Both the position numbers and the translations under genes were made by a program. A stretch of DNA of 64,000 nt, taken from assembly GCA_030386875.1 (NCBI GenBank), contig CM059576.1, forward strand, positions 19,720,058 through 19,784,057, read 5' to 3'. The notes under the pieces are model-generated. The model saw only the letters and a list, made by a program, of their open reading frames with translations, was not told where the DNA came from and made no database searches. Below are positions 22,355-32,899 of the stretch, one piece after another. This DNA is from Morinoia aosen. Taxonomy: Eukaryota > Arthropoda > Malacostraca > Amphipoda > Talitridae. Position 1 is the first letter of the stretch, and each line of letters opens with the position of its first letter.

Positions 22355-22888
22355 GAGCATGTGGAGGGTTGCCGAGGATAGGTTTGGAGAGTTAGTTTTT
22401 GAAGCTTGTAGAGGTCGGTTGGCTACCTTTGCACTCCTCCGTGTATACTTTCATCGGTGACTACGTTGTGCGTGATATGGTGGGTCTGAGCAAGGACAAG
22501 TAATAAAGGCTAACGTCCGGTGCTAGAAGACTCCGCCATAAGATAGTCACCAAATGTATGAAGCAGGATTGTATAGTTTCATGTAGCACAGTCATGCCGA
22601 CCAGTTTAATCGTAAGTGGTATGTTTTAAAGTGTAATATCCTGAATGTGGACACCAATAAACGTAAGTTTCGCAATTTGTTGTTTTCCATGAAGGCCGGA
22701 TTTGAGAATAGCGCCATAAGTTTGGGTCTAGAAACTAACAGGAAGCTGGTGCGAAGTGGTCAAGAGAAGTTCGGTCGTACTTTGTGCTCGGGTGCGCTTT
22801 GGTAAACCTTTTTGTCGGCGACTGTACCGAAGCCTGGGACGTCTTTGGAATTTGTTGGCTGATTCGAGCCTTGGATGCTCCGGAGATA

Positions 22889-23177
22889 GGTTGATAGAAA
22901 AGACGGATCCTGGAATGCATTGAAAATAAGGAAGCAGCGCTACGACCCGTGCTTTACGTTGGTTAGGCTGGTGAAGTGGTGGTCGCGCAGCCCAGTGTAT
23001 ATAAATTCCGCGACCCCGCGGCATCAGAACTACCACAGAGTGATTGAGCAGCCTGCTTCTTCCGCTGCTAGCTGGTCTGCTGTGAACCGGCAGAAGATTT
23101 GGGAGTTCATCTGTGAGGTGGACCATTCCATTTTGGGCGTTGTATCCCCTGAAGATGAGGAGGCCTATCTGAGTATG
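22889..23177 (+). pseudogene. RING gene, upstream exon (5' boundary uncertain)
   Basis: Open frame ending ...PEDEEAYLSM with the strong donor ATG then GTGAGT at 23178. Upstream, other frames look coding (for example, KRKFRNLLFSMKAGFENSAI at about 22650 and FCRRLYRSLGRLWNLLADSS at about 22810). They are separated by shifts and stops that no consensus intron repairs, so frameshift decay is likelier than extra exons. The segment has no recognised domain. Confidence 0.55.
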
Positions 23178-25030
23178 GTGAGTGTAACCATCATTTGTTG
23201 ACAATTGGTGTTCAATTTAGACGATGAAGTTACTCACTTAGTATTTTTCAATAAAATTTAAATGAGCAGCAGTGTTCATGGTACGCGGCGATATTGTGCT
23301 TTGACATAGAATACGCACAAAGGTAGTATAAGTGGTGTGGGAAAGTTTACCTGCCAATGACCTCGAATTTTAACACGAAGTTTCTATTTGTATTTTTATG
23401 CCAGTTGATATATTGCAAATGTAGCCCCCACGTGGTTGTAATACAAGGAAAATTGATTGCATTTGTGTGACTGATGTTGAAGATATTACGAGATAGAACA
23501 TAAACAAATTTTGATAATTTCTTCATTTGACGGTCCCAGTGTCACAATGCTCAACTAAACAGTAAACTAATTCTCGTATTTAATAAAACTCATCAAATGC
23601 TCATTTGAGTGATCAGTAAAAATTTTTGTGGCTCAACATTGGTTTTGATAAAATTTATTGTATATGACACATCGAAACCATTCACAAACTGACCGGGAAA
23701 TTAATTTATTAAATTCCATTCCGGAGTTACAGCTCCAGTTCTTTCCATTAATTGATTAATTAGTGGAAAGTTCAGTGGGTTGGTTGCGTGGGTTGGTGTC
23801 AGGACTGAGAAGGTTCTGCGTGCAACAATGGGGAAAAGTAGGTCTTTATGAGTTGACTACATTTGAATCTTCATTATTTTGCACCTCATATAAATAAAAA
23901 TAAGGTTTGAAAGTATTAAATGGAGTTAGCGCTACGATATTAACGTTTATGTTTTACAATATTAGAGTATTTGTTATAAGTCATATGTAAAAAATGAACC
24001 GCAGAAGCAGTCGGTAAATCATACCTCTTGTCTTTTCTAAGTTCCTGATAACTATTTCTTACCGAGAATTCAGGTTTTCAAATTTCAGTAACTTTATTTT
24101 TCGAGGGTTTTTTTTAAATTTTTCAAACGTTCTACTCTCATCAACAACAATCATATTATGGTTGTGAACACTTGTTTATATTACAGTTAATACTCACGCC
24201 CATTCAAAAAATAATCCTAGTCTGAAAAATTCTCGATTGAAAACTTTTCATTTCCAGAAGAAAATTGATTGTAAATTTATCGATTTCCCCTCAAATTTTC
24301 TGTTCAGTTTGAATTCATGTCACAAATAACTGTTCTTAAAGCATTCCCTGAGAATGCCTGTCATTTGCTGTGTTACTTTGAATGTTGCCTTTGCATCGAT
24401 ATTGTTTTTTATATATTTACACTCTAAAATTAACTTCATTCCATGACTGAAGGTCTTTTTTACATCAAATAGCAGTGAAAAATATTTGGCTCATTTTCTT
24501 TCAAAATGTTTGTAATGAATCATGTCCCATTCATCTTTCTATTTTTGGATGTATTCTCGAAGGAGCGAATTATTTTAACAATTAAAACCACTTCATTATT
24601 CCTTGACCAAATTTTAACATTTTATTTCTGTAAATGAAACTCTTTTTGCAATACACAAGTTATGTATGAAATTAAACTGCAATAAGACTCCCATTTAAAG
24701 TAATCTCATTTAATTTAACGCATGTTCACACATTGTTCATATTTTTGGGAATTTATGTGTGGATAATCAAATGGAAAACAACTGTGTTTTCAATTTTATT
24801 AAACGGAAAAATGAAGAAGGAGAAAACATCAAGATAATTTTTTTGTAAGACTGCACACCTGGAAAACAGAAAATTTAAAATTTTGTCTAGAAATAAATGA
24901 TAAATTGATCACTGAGTATTTGTACACAGCAACCTAAAACCCCAGATTATACCAAACCTTGATTGTCTCTACTTTCTTCCCGGCACTGTAAGTTGTCGAC
25001 CATTTACTAAACAATTTTATTTGTCCACAG

Positions 25031-25698
25031 GACGTCGTTACAGCCCAACGGAGCCACCAGCACCTCGTCCCGCCAATTTGCTTCCGCGAGCTGCGGAGAG
25101 TCATGGGCACTGCCCTCTCGCGTCCATCCCTATGTCAAGTGGGAGCCCTGGTGTCCGTGCCGACCGTTGTTTTGGAGGGCGGTGATAGTATCTATGATTG
25201 GTACACCCCGACTTCTCCTTATCCTCTCGTACGGTCGATGAAATGGTACGTTTTGTACGCTGTTGAAGGCATTAATCTTGTCCTGGAGCGCATTACGTCG
25301 CCTCTACTCTACGACGGGAACGCCATCGCTCAACTGAGGGACGTCGCTAGGTTTCTCTTCCTCTACAACCTGCAGCTCTGCGACCCCCTGTATGAGGAGA
25401 TGCGCTCCGTCGTGGCTGACGACCCTCACGGCAGGACCACCTTCTAAAGCGCCGTCCACATACAGAATCTGGTCGCCAGCTTGGTCTTCCCTTTGATTCT
25501 GCAAGGGGCTTTTGCTACCAGTCCCCTCCAGCTGCCCATCACGCCTTGCTCTACGGTGGAGGAGATGCTGGGCTGCGGGACCCCGAAGACCTGCGCAGTT
25601 TGCCAGGACGCCATGCAGGACGACGACGAGTTCTGCGTGCTGTCGAGCTGTCGCCATCTCTTCTGCGACCGCTACGCCTCCGCCCGCCTCATGACGAA
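25031..25698 (+). pseudogene. RING gene, middle exon with in-frame stop
   Basis: Acceptor TTTGTCCACAG at 25030 and donor AA then GTGAGT at 25699. The frame is continuous for 222 codons except for one TAA at 25445-25447, after ...DPHGRTTF. Both sides are in the same frame, and the RING zinc ligands CAVC and CRHLFC lie downstream of the stop. A truncated product would lose the RING. The stop could be a true nonsense mutation or a base error. Confidence 0.7.
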
Positions 25699-26585
25699 GT
25701 GAGTTATTCGCTAAGCGACTTTTATTTTATGGTCAACTACCTGCAGGGACATTAGGCACCAGGTGTTGACTGCATCCATGTCTTATTAAGCACTGAGTGA
25801 AAATGGTAGATACTATTTAATTCATTTAGTTTTTTCGATATTTCATCGTGTTTACCACAATTTTTAAGTGTGACATTTTTTTCTGTTGTTGATGATGATA
25901 TATATCAGACTATTAGTAACCCACTACTTCGTAACTGCTCCAAAGAACCTAAATTATTATTAAAAATGAATATTGATTTAATATATACTAATTCCGGTAC
26001 AGAAAAGGAAAATATTTTCAATTTTATAGGCCTGAAAAATGGGAGGGATCCGAAATAATTTTATTTTCTGGTTTTGATGGCCTCGTTCAATGTATTATTG
26101 ATAAAAATTTAGTTCATTAGTGCCACCGAGTGAAATAAAACCAAGCTTATTGTTTATTTTTTCAAATTTATGACTTACACAGTTCCAATGTCAAGGCTTA
26201 TTGATGAATTTTGTCCTGCTGTCTCCTGTTCCTCAATAAACAAAGAAGCAGCATTTATTTTGTCATAGTCTCTTAGTATTTGTCAGATGAGCTGTTTACG
26301 CAAATTTCATCCAAAAAAACCCAAAAATTAACTTTCGTTTAAAAAACATATGTACACTGAATGACCTGACGAACACTAATCAACTTGGTATTATTTGAAA
26401 TCTGCATTAATATAGAAACGATGCTACGCAGCACGTTAACTCCTGTTTACAGTCATCAAATGACATCTGGTGGAACTAGTGTTCTGTGAGACTCACTTAT
26501 TGATAGGTGACATAAAGGTCTGATTTTTCCTTCCAGGCCCTAAAATAGGATGGGAAATATTAACTTTGCAATGTTCTTCTTCCAG

Positions 26586-26751
26586 TTGCCCGTGTCCGGT
26601 ATGCGGTGTCGGCAACTGCTTCTGGATGAGCGAGTCTCCGCTGGTGGAGTACAAGAAGCACCTGAGAGCCGGCAACTCTGCGCCTCAGCTGGACGAGGAC
26701 TTCGGGTCGCAGACTTCGGACTGCCTCAAGTATCTTTTCGGGTTGTACTGA
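26586..26751 (+). pseudogene. RING gene, last exon
   Basis: Acceptor TTCTTCCAG at 26585. The first base completes a split codon, and the reading CPCPVCGVGNCFW supplies the last zinc-binding pair of the RING. The frame ends ...DCLKYLFGLY and a stop at 26749-26751. The AT-rich sequence that follows probably includes its 3' untranslated region. Confidence 0.7.
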
Positions 26752-29065
26752 TAACTGAACCCGAAGTATGGATACCATTTGACCTTCGTGATGATGATCG
26801 TGGCCTTTAACGACTTATTACGACAGGCTCAACCGTTTGCGTCGAGCTGTATTAAATTACGAAGTAAACTGTGTACTCCTGTGTTGTCTGTATCGCGTTG
26901 GAGCCAAGACCGATGGCGTTATTTTAACGACGAACCGAATAATTTGTTGACTCAAGCAGTTTCTTGTTGTGATAAATATGCCAAATTTATTTATTTAGAT
27001 ATTTATCCGAAGTGTTTGCAATTTATCTATCTTTTTCTAATCTTTCTTGGAATTACACATACACCTTTAAATTTCAAAGCTTAGTTTTCAAATTAAAATG
27101 TTTAACTTGCCTGACGTACAAAATGTTATACAGCATTGTTCACAAGAGTTATGTCATTCCTGGCTTAATTGAGAAAAAATTTGCCCTGGTGGTATCTCCG
27201 AGTTTCTTACTCAACTGGAGTCCTAATTGTTTAATTGTGTATTTTAGTGTTGCTGTTAATATTGCTTCTGAGCCTCGGAGACGTCGTGTTCTGTGCATTG
27301 ATGTTATTAACCAACTTGCTGTTGAAAAAATAGCTCATCAAAACTGTATGAAGATTTGGTTATTTTTGCTGTGCGGTATTTATGCGACATGATGTTAATT
27401 CGTGAATGAGAAGTACTGCATTCCATTTTAGGAGTTCAAAGCACGGAAATATGGAAACCTGTTTAAATTAAATATGTTTTAGTTTAATGTTAGTGACATC
27501 TCAGCTTTATCTTTCTCAAACCGTTTTTACTCAGTAACTAATACTTCACTTATTTGGTCAATGATAACCAGTTTCCATTTATAATGCTTTGTTATTACAC
27601 TGCATGTTTTGTACGAACTTGTGAGACGTACACAACAGACTGGAATGAGCTAAATTACTGGAATGTAGTACGGAAGCACGTCGGGAAGTCAGATGTAATA
27701 TTATTACTATTTTTATTATTAATTGCAATCAACGGTCTATTATAAACATAAATCAATTCGACTCACTTGGGTTACTCCTTAGAGCCGCGATCAAATGACT
27801 AAGCGAATAAGGGTGTCGTGAGGTAATACTCTATTCAATAACATAACATGATGGAACCCAAATCAGGCATCAAATGATCGACATATATCAGCCAGTTTAC
27901 TACATCACTGTCTGAAAAAAGTCATTAACTGATATTATCAGGAGTGTAAAGAGCGCCTTGATTAGCGTGAGATCTGCACGTGATCTCCATCGCTGCGTGC
28001 AGCCAGCGTGGGTTGTATTCAAGTCATCTTCAGTATTGTAATCTTCATCTAGATAACTACTGAATGTCTGTGGGATTATGAAATCACAGGTGCGTGAGCG
28101 GTTATTTGAGGCTGAACATTATTTTATGCATGTCATCAGAGTCACTAAATAATTCAAAATAGCTCAATAACATCAACAAAGAACCGCCTATCCTGACGTC
28201 TACGATGCTCCCTCAACGCTGGATCAGTGGCGACAATTAAATGCACAGATGTTCAGACAACAAAAGTTGGACGGCATAAAAAAACTTCGCTTCAGATAAA
28301 ACGTGACCGCTCAATGGCGTTGTGATGACCACACTATGGCTAATCAAACTTTTGCATATAAATTGTTTTTACGAAAAATAGTAGTTATTATCAAATACTC
28401 AATTTTGTCTGGAGTATGGAAATGGTTAGACTTTCCTAAGTCCTTGCAGAACCGAACATCTTAACTGGTAAATTCCTACACAGACAAAATATTTCTGATG
28501 CCTCAAACAAGCAGCAAGTAGAGAACATGACATGGTCATATTATCAGAAATTCTCAATTATGCCATGTTCACCATGAATATTAACTCGCCGCTCATTTTT
28601 TAACAAGCAGCATTGTAATATCATCAAAACTGAAACTTAGTTCATCAGCAGGCTAATGAACGTAGGCGTCAAATGATCTAAGTTTTCAGGACATCGTTCA
28701 AAACACACAACTTATTTACCCGAATATCAAAATAAATACTCAAAACTTATTTAACATAATTCTTAATTTCTGCAAAAGTGTTCATATTTTGTAAAACAAA
28801 TTTAGCATCTGCAGGATTTTGTGAGAACAGCCCAGTTTTTTAATTATCTCTTTCACGGGGCTCGTATTATAAGACTATTTTAAAATAAATAACTGTTCGA
28901 TAATATTCGCTGGAGATTTTCATCTATAAAGTACATACTACCGACACATTTTCTTTGAGAATATCAGATAAACAATCGACATTGAATGTTTATCTCAGTG
29001 CTTCAAAAATGATTGCCATCTAAAAAATGTATGTGCACAGCCAACATCACCGCACTTAGACCACA
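26752..29065. other. No recognisable gene
   Basis: AT-rich sequence. Several short hydrophobic open frames on the plus strand have no motif and resemble chance frames in AT-rich DNA. The first part may be the 3' untranslated region of the RING gene. Confidence 0.4.
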
Positions 29066-29069
29066 ATGC

Positions 29070-29195
29070 AGACAATAATGGATGACAAACAAATATATCC
29101 ACCCCAATAGTACCCGCGATTAAAATATTATAGTACTTGTGTACTGGTGAAACTCATAAAACTAATACAGTCATTTAAGCATCCATTAAGAGCGG
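29070..29195 (-). repeat. Dispersed repeat B, copy 2 (fragment)
   Basis: Reverse-orientation fragment of the repeat at 3545-3755. The matches are the reverse complements of CACCAGTRCACAAGTAC, AATATTTTAAT and GGGATGGATATAT. It is about 125 bp long. Confidence 0.65.
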
Positions 29196-29599
29196 GAAAG
29201 AGACACGGAAGAAAAACAAATAAATAAACACACCAATGTTATTATCATTCATGAAACTATAGGTCTTGATATAGACCTGTAATATTTATAGTTCGTGACT
29301 AAGAGATTGTACGTACGCAACAAAACGTCGAAACTCTATCTTGAATTTCATTTTATCGGCAGTGACGCAACACAAACTTTATTCATTAACGCAAAACGCC
29401 AGTCAAAACTGACGGCATTCGATATGACACATCGTCAGGATATGTTGAAACCCAGTCACAGATTTTACTAACCCCTAAGTGGGACATGACTATTGATTTG
29501 TGGGAATTACCGCTCCCAGGGGAATAATGTGAGGTCCCGAACGACTAGCTAGGTAAAGGCTTAATAAACACTGAAATTTAAAGTTTTTCATTTCGTTAA

Positions 29600-29770
29600 A
29601 ATTTTGACCGCATCGTGCACCACCGGTGGCCACATAAGGGATTTTCATATTGCTGCTGACCGACCAGTAGTCACAAACTCAATTTTCTTAAATACGTAGT
29701 AAAAAAATAAATGAAGGAACGATCCAGTCAATTTTTTCTATTTTCAAATATTGCTTCCCACATTTGACTC
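29600..29770 (-). mobile_element. MITE family M1, copy 3 (fragment)
   Basis: Reverse-orientation copy of the 17484-17722 element. It keeps CACCACCGGTGG and GGGATTTTCATA, then CTGACCGACCAGTAGTCACA and CAAACTCAATTTTCTTAAATAC. The far end is diverged. Confidence 0.7.
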
Positions 29771-29916
29771 CAAATTGTGTTGGAAATTGAACTTCAGTTG
29801 AACTAATTGCGGTCGATGTGTTAAGGAATATTTTTTTCGGTTGACTGCTGTCCTGTTTTTTAGCACCTGCTACTTTCATCTTTAACTTTCATGTTGTTTC
29901 ACAAACTTCCTTCCAG

Positions 29917-30091
29917 TTGAATTTGACTTTATTTGCGTCGGCCTCGCAGGTGACGTCTCATGTCAGCGCTGGACAGCGCGTCGTGGTCGCACCTGACGTC
30001 AGCGCACACCTTGTGGCTTTAGCAGCGTCAGCAGACCGTCAGCTGACAGCGGGGCAGCCAGATGCTCAGCACCCTGACGTCAGCAGTACAA
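29917..30091 (+). other. Exon-like GC-rich island with TGACGTCA palindromes
   Basis: A 175-bp GC-rich island in AT-rich surroundings. It is preceded by TTCCTTCCAG and followed by GTATGT, both good splice signals, and is open in one frame throughout (64 codons to the stop). It contains two CTGACGTCAGC palindromes and several CAGC/GACGTC words, like the short island at 13254-13337. The peptide (alanine-, serine- and valine-rich) matches no family I know. It could be an exon or a regulatory or repeat island. Confidence 0.3.
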
Positions 30092-30099
30092 TGTATGTT

Positions 30100-31183
30100 T
30101 ACTATAATTGACCCTTAGATGTGTAGAGTGTTGATAGGAAGAGTATTTGGAAAATAAAAGGCGAGGTTCATTTCTCCTTCCATAACAAATAGTTACGCAA
30201 ACCCTCAATGTCTCAGTAGGTGATCAGTATTTTGAAGTTGAACTAATCTCTTTCATTGAAAAAGAATAAGGTGATATAATTACAAATAGATTTAGAAGCC
30301 ACAGTGAAAATATATTTACAATCAATGGACACGTAGGTTATGTCGGAGGAAATTCCTGTAAGGTTGCAAGAGGGACTGTAATGACATCAATGGTGTCGTC
30401 GTGTGGCAGCGAAGTTGCGGTGTCGGGTAACTGAGCGTGTGTGAGAAGCGGCATGAAATGTTCGCAATCAAGTACATGTATTCATTTATCGTGTCATTTT
30501 ACGCATGTGCACTCACAGGAGTAGGTTATTGATGTTCACGAGTACCAGATATACAGCTAGCTTTGAGAATCACAAAAGCTAACCTTTTCAAAGACCATAG
30601 CATTGCCATTATTCCATATAGTACATTCCTCACTTTCGAAATGTGTAAAATTTACACCCAAAGGAATAAAATGTCTATAAGTTAAGATCAAGTTGGGGTA
30701 TCGTTTCAAAAAAACTAACTACACACAATGAGGAAAACTATCTGGGTGTCAGGCTATTGTCAAAAATGCCGACTTGTGCCTATATAATTTAACCGGAGGG
30801 AAAATAATTCTCCTCGCATAACTAAGCTCTCGTATCACAGATACTCGAGTAACCTACTTCCATCTCGAATTTCAAAAATTTCACAGCTTGAATTTCATTT
30901 TGGCTCTAAACTTTTGAAGCCTCGCTTACGGCTCAAAAATTCGACGCTTGAAAAACGGCTCGACCTCTCCAAAACTGTATCAGAAAAAAACTACAATAAT
31001 TACCAAAAATCTTTCGCATCTTGAAAAACCTGTGGGCAATCCCCAACTAAATAAATTAAGCCAGCAAAACCTGACTTTCTATTATCCCTAAAGATATCAG
31101 GAAGATCCCCCCAGGATAAGAAGGACCAATCTAATTAATTCTCAATTGGGCAGAAACAGGAATCGCCCCCCTAAGCTATTATA
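30100..31183. other. No recognisable gene
   Basis: No conserved coding sequence. The last few hundred bases lie just upstream of primer-binding-site-like units and could be a decayed LTR, but I see no match with the LTR at 32439-32877. Confidence 0.4.
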
Positions 31184-31185
31184 GT

Positions 31186-31362
31186 TGGCTCCAAAGAAGG
31201 ACCAGCCAAATATAAATAATCTATAACTGGCACCCAACGTGGATCTGCCTAAACAAATTTTGGCGCCCAAGAGGATACAGCCAAACCAAATATACAACAA
31301 AATTGGCGCCCGAACAGGGACTGCCCAACCAAATGTCTAACAATTGGCGCCCGAACAGGGAC
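31186..31362 (+). promoter_or_regulatory. Tandem array of retroelement primer-binding-site-like units
   Basis: Five PBS-like words start at 31186, 31228, 31261, 31304 and 31345, with spacing of 33-43 bp. The last two read TGGCGCCCGAACAGGGAC, the exact 18-base complement of the 3' end of tRNA-Lys3 used by many retroelements. The one at 31228 (TGGCACCCAACGTGGATC) resembles the tRNA-Lys1,2 site. The others are diverged. The bases before several units (for example, TCTAACAAT at 31336) match the end of the LTR at 32439-32877, so each unit looks like a duplicated LTR-end plus PBS. Confidence 0.75.
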
Positions 31363-31659
31363 CTGAACTCTGGAAAGCTGCATCTATTATCAAGCTCAGC
31401 TCAAAGCTGCGGCAGAGGAAATACGCCTCGAATCAACCATTCTTCAAAATCGATAAAACAAAACCCGCATCTAATGCCTCCGCAGAAATTTGCTGTTGGA
31501 GCAGTGCTAAAGGGACTACGCCTAATGCTCAAACATCGAACAACTCGGTTAAGACGGATTGCGTACAAAAAGCGCAACGATATGCAGAAGCTCTGGGAGT
31601 AACCCCGGAACAGCCGGAATACCGAGAGGTTTTCCTCGGGAGATTGCAAACGCGGAAGC
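31363..31659 (+). pseudogene. Retroelement gag-like remnant
   Basis: Overlapping short open frames follow directly after the last PBS-like unit, at the place of gag. A segment with AQRYAEALGVTPEQPEYREV is the best preserved. No zinc knuckle, protease or polymerase is present. The location makes a gag remnant likely; the sequence alone does not prove it. Confidence 0.45.
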
Positions 31660-31785
31660 AAAATAAAAATAAAAAGGAACTTCGACTTCCTGAAGCAAAA
31701 TAAAAATAAAGAAGAAATTCGATTCCCTGAAGCAAAATCAAAATAAACAGGAACCTCGACTTCCTGAAGCATAATAAAAATAAAT
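31660..31785 (+). repeat. 37-bp tandem repeat inside the gypsy-like element
   Basis: About three and a half copies of a 37-bp unit containing TTCGACTTCCTGAAGC followed by an AAAATAAAAATAAA tract. The embedded TAA words stop the gag-side frame. Confidence 0.85.
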
Positions 31786-31789
31786 TATT

Positions 31790-31962
31790 ACCGCCGATCG
31801 GGAAGCCAGTACCGACGAACGGGAAACTATTACCGCCAATCGGGAAACTATTACCAACGAACGAGAAATTATTACCGCCGAACGGGAAGCCAGTACCGAC
31901 GACCGGGAAGCTGTTACCGCCGATCGGGAAACTATTACCGCCGAACGGGAAACTATTACCAA
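31790..31962 (+). repeat. 21-bp tandem repeat coding for heptads
   Basis: Eight copies of a 21-bp unit like GAACGGGAAACTATTACCGCC. Read in the plus frame that opens after a TAA, the unit encodes a seven-residue cycle ERETITA with R-E conserved. The array keeps frame without stops, so it may be an expanded, charged coiled-coil-like segment of a former gag or a simple minisatellite. Confidence 0.8.
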
Positions 31963-32065
31963 AAACTCAATGGCTTGTCAGCCCAAAAACACATTGGTGA
32001 CCAGATCAGCGATCAACCTTGGCGACCAAGATCAACGATCAACAATGGCGACCATTTGCTCTATC

Positions 32066-32215
32066 TGCTACAGGCCAATAAATTAAACTCTCGCTTGAAG
32101 CGATGGGCCCTCTAACTGAGCCTGTTTCAATTCCAAGCCGAGCATATCGCGGGAACCATGAATCATATCACAGATTTCCAATCCCGTTCCGCAACCTTCC
32201 AAGGAAACGAATAAA
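32066..32215 (+). pseudogene. Ty3/gypsy RNase H C-terminal fragment
   Basis: Plus-strand translation gives LNSRLKRWAL, a stop, then FQFQAEHIAGTMNHITDF and QSRS. This is the classic end of the gypsy RNase H domain (RW-x-L ... F-x-x-x-x-x-x-G-x-x-N-x-x-x-D-x-x-SR). Everything between gag and this point (protease, reverse transcriptase) and the downstream integrase is missing, so the element is an internally deleted relic. Confidence 0.8.
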
Positions 32216-32438
32216 ACCGCAAGATCCGAGAATGCTCCCGAGATATTTCGAGATAAAGCTTGTAAATATGTTCTTTGTTTAGATAGGATGTTAAAAAATG
32301 CGCTAAACTAGGGCCTATATTCCTGTAGATTATAGAATTAATTAGCACGTAACTCCTACCTGTCGAACGGTCTCGAAAACAATCAGAGACCTAACCGACC
32401 TTCGTTTCTTTAATTTAACGACCAAACTGGCATGGGTT

Positions 32439-32877
32439 TGTTACGACTTTGCTTTACAAGTAAAGTCTTGTCATTATGGGCGTGTTAGGCCCCGCGCCAG
32501 TATGGCCAGAAGGATATTATAGTATTACGCTCCCGGCTTTGTAAATAATGTTCGCCGGAATTTAATCCGAGTCTCCTAGATACTGGCCAAGCCCCCTTGA
32601 ATCCGGCTGATCCGAAATTCGAAAAGGGAGAGCGACAGAGAGCGAAAGAGAGCGACGAAAAGAACTTCGGTCAGCTCCTTGGAAATTCCGGAACCGTCTC
32701 ACCCAATATTGAATGACTCTGCGACTAACCTTGATTACCGTACAAATAAAAATAGAAACTTAAAAACGAATCTTCTCTTCCCCGAAGAAAGCATAACAAC
32801 CCTCAGAAAAACCCTAAGACAGAGACTTTAATAAAACGCCATCCAAATAAGGTCTCGGCTACTGAAATCGTCTAACA
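32439..32877 (+). mobile_element. LTR of gypsy-like element
   Basis: About 439 bp from TGTTACGAC to GTCTAACA, with matching inverted tips (TGTTAC / TAACA), ending three bases before a PBS-like sequence. It contains AATAAAA words near the 3' end and lies after the RNase H fragment. It therefore occupies both a 3'-LTR position (for the left internal region) and a 5'-LTR position (for the PBS to the right). The boundaries are inferred from the tips only; the partner LTR was not found. Confidence 0.6.
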
Positions 32878-32880
32878 AAT

Positions 32881-32899
32881 TGGCACCCGAACAAGGGAC
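32881..32899 (+). promoter_or_regulatory. PBS-like sequence after the LTR
   Basis: TGGCACCCGAACAAGGGAC is a near match to the tRNA-Lys3 complement, with one substitution and one extra A. Its distance of three bases from the LTR end is typical of a primer-binding site. Confidence 0.7.

Larger units (their letters stand above)
22355..26751 (+). pseudogene. RING-finger protein gene, decayed, three visible exons
   Basis: An intron-containing gene on the plus strand encoding a RING protein. It shows coding-like segments with frameshifts at 22355-22888, then three well-formed exons: to 23177, 25031-25698 and 26586-26751. Phases agree at both junctions (0, then 2). The RING is C3HC4-type: CAVC, SSCRHLFC, and CPCPVC across the last intron. 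RING fingers of this type usually belong to E3 ubiquitin ligases. Two lesions stand out: an in-frame TAA at 25445-25447 and a tyrosine (CDRY) at the sixth zinc ligand. Splice sites remain consensus, so this looks like a duplicated, non-processed gene that decayed recently, or one with assembly errors. The family could not be named. Confidence 0.65.

Noticed and set aside
22728..23204. A 158-codon minus-strand frame
   Set aside because: It is antisense to a segment whose plus-strand frame ends at a consensus donor and joins in phase to the RING exon.
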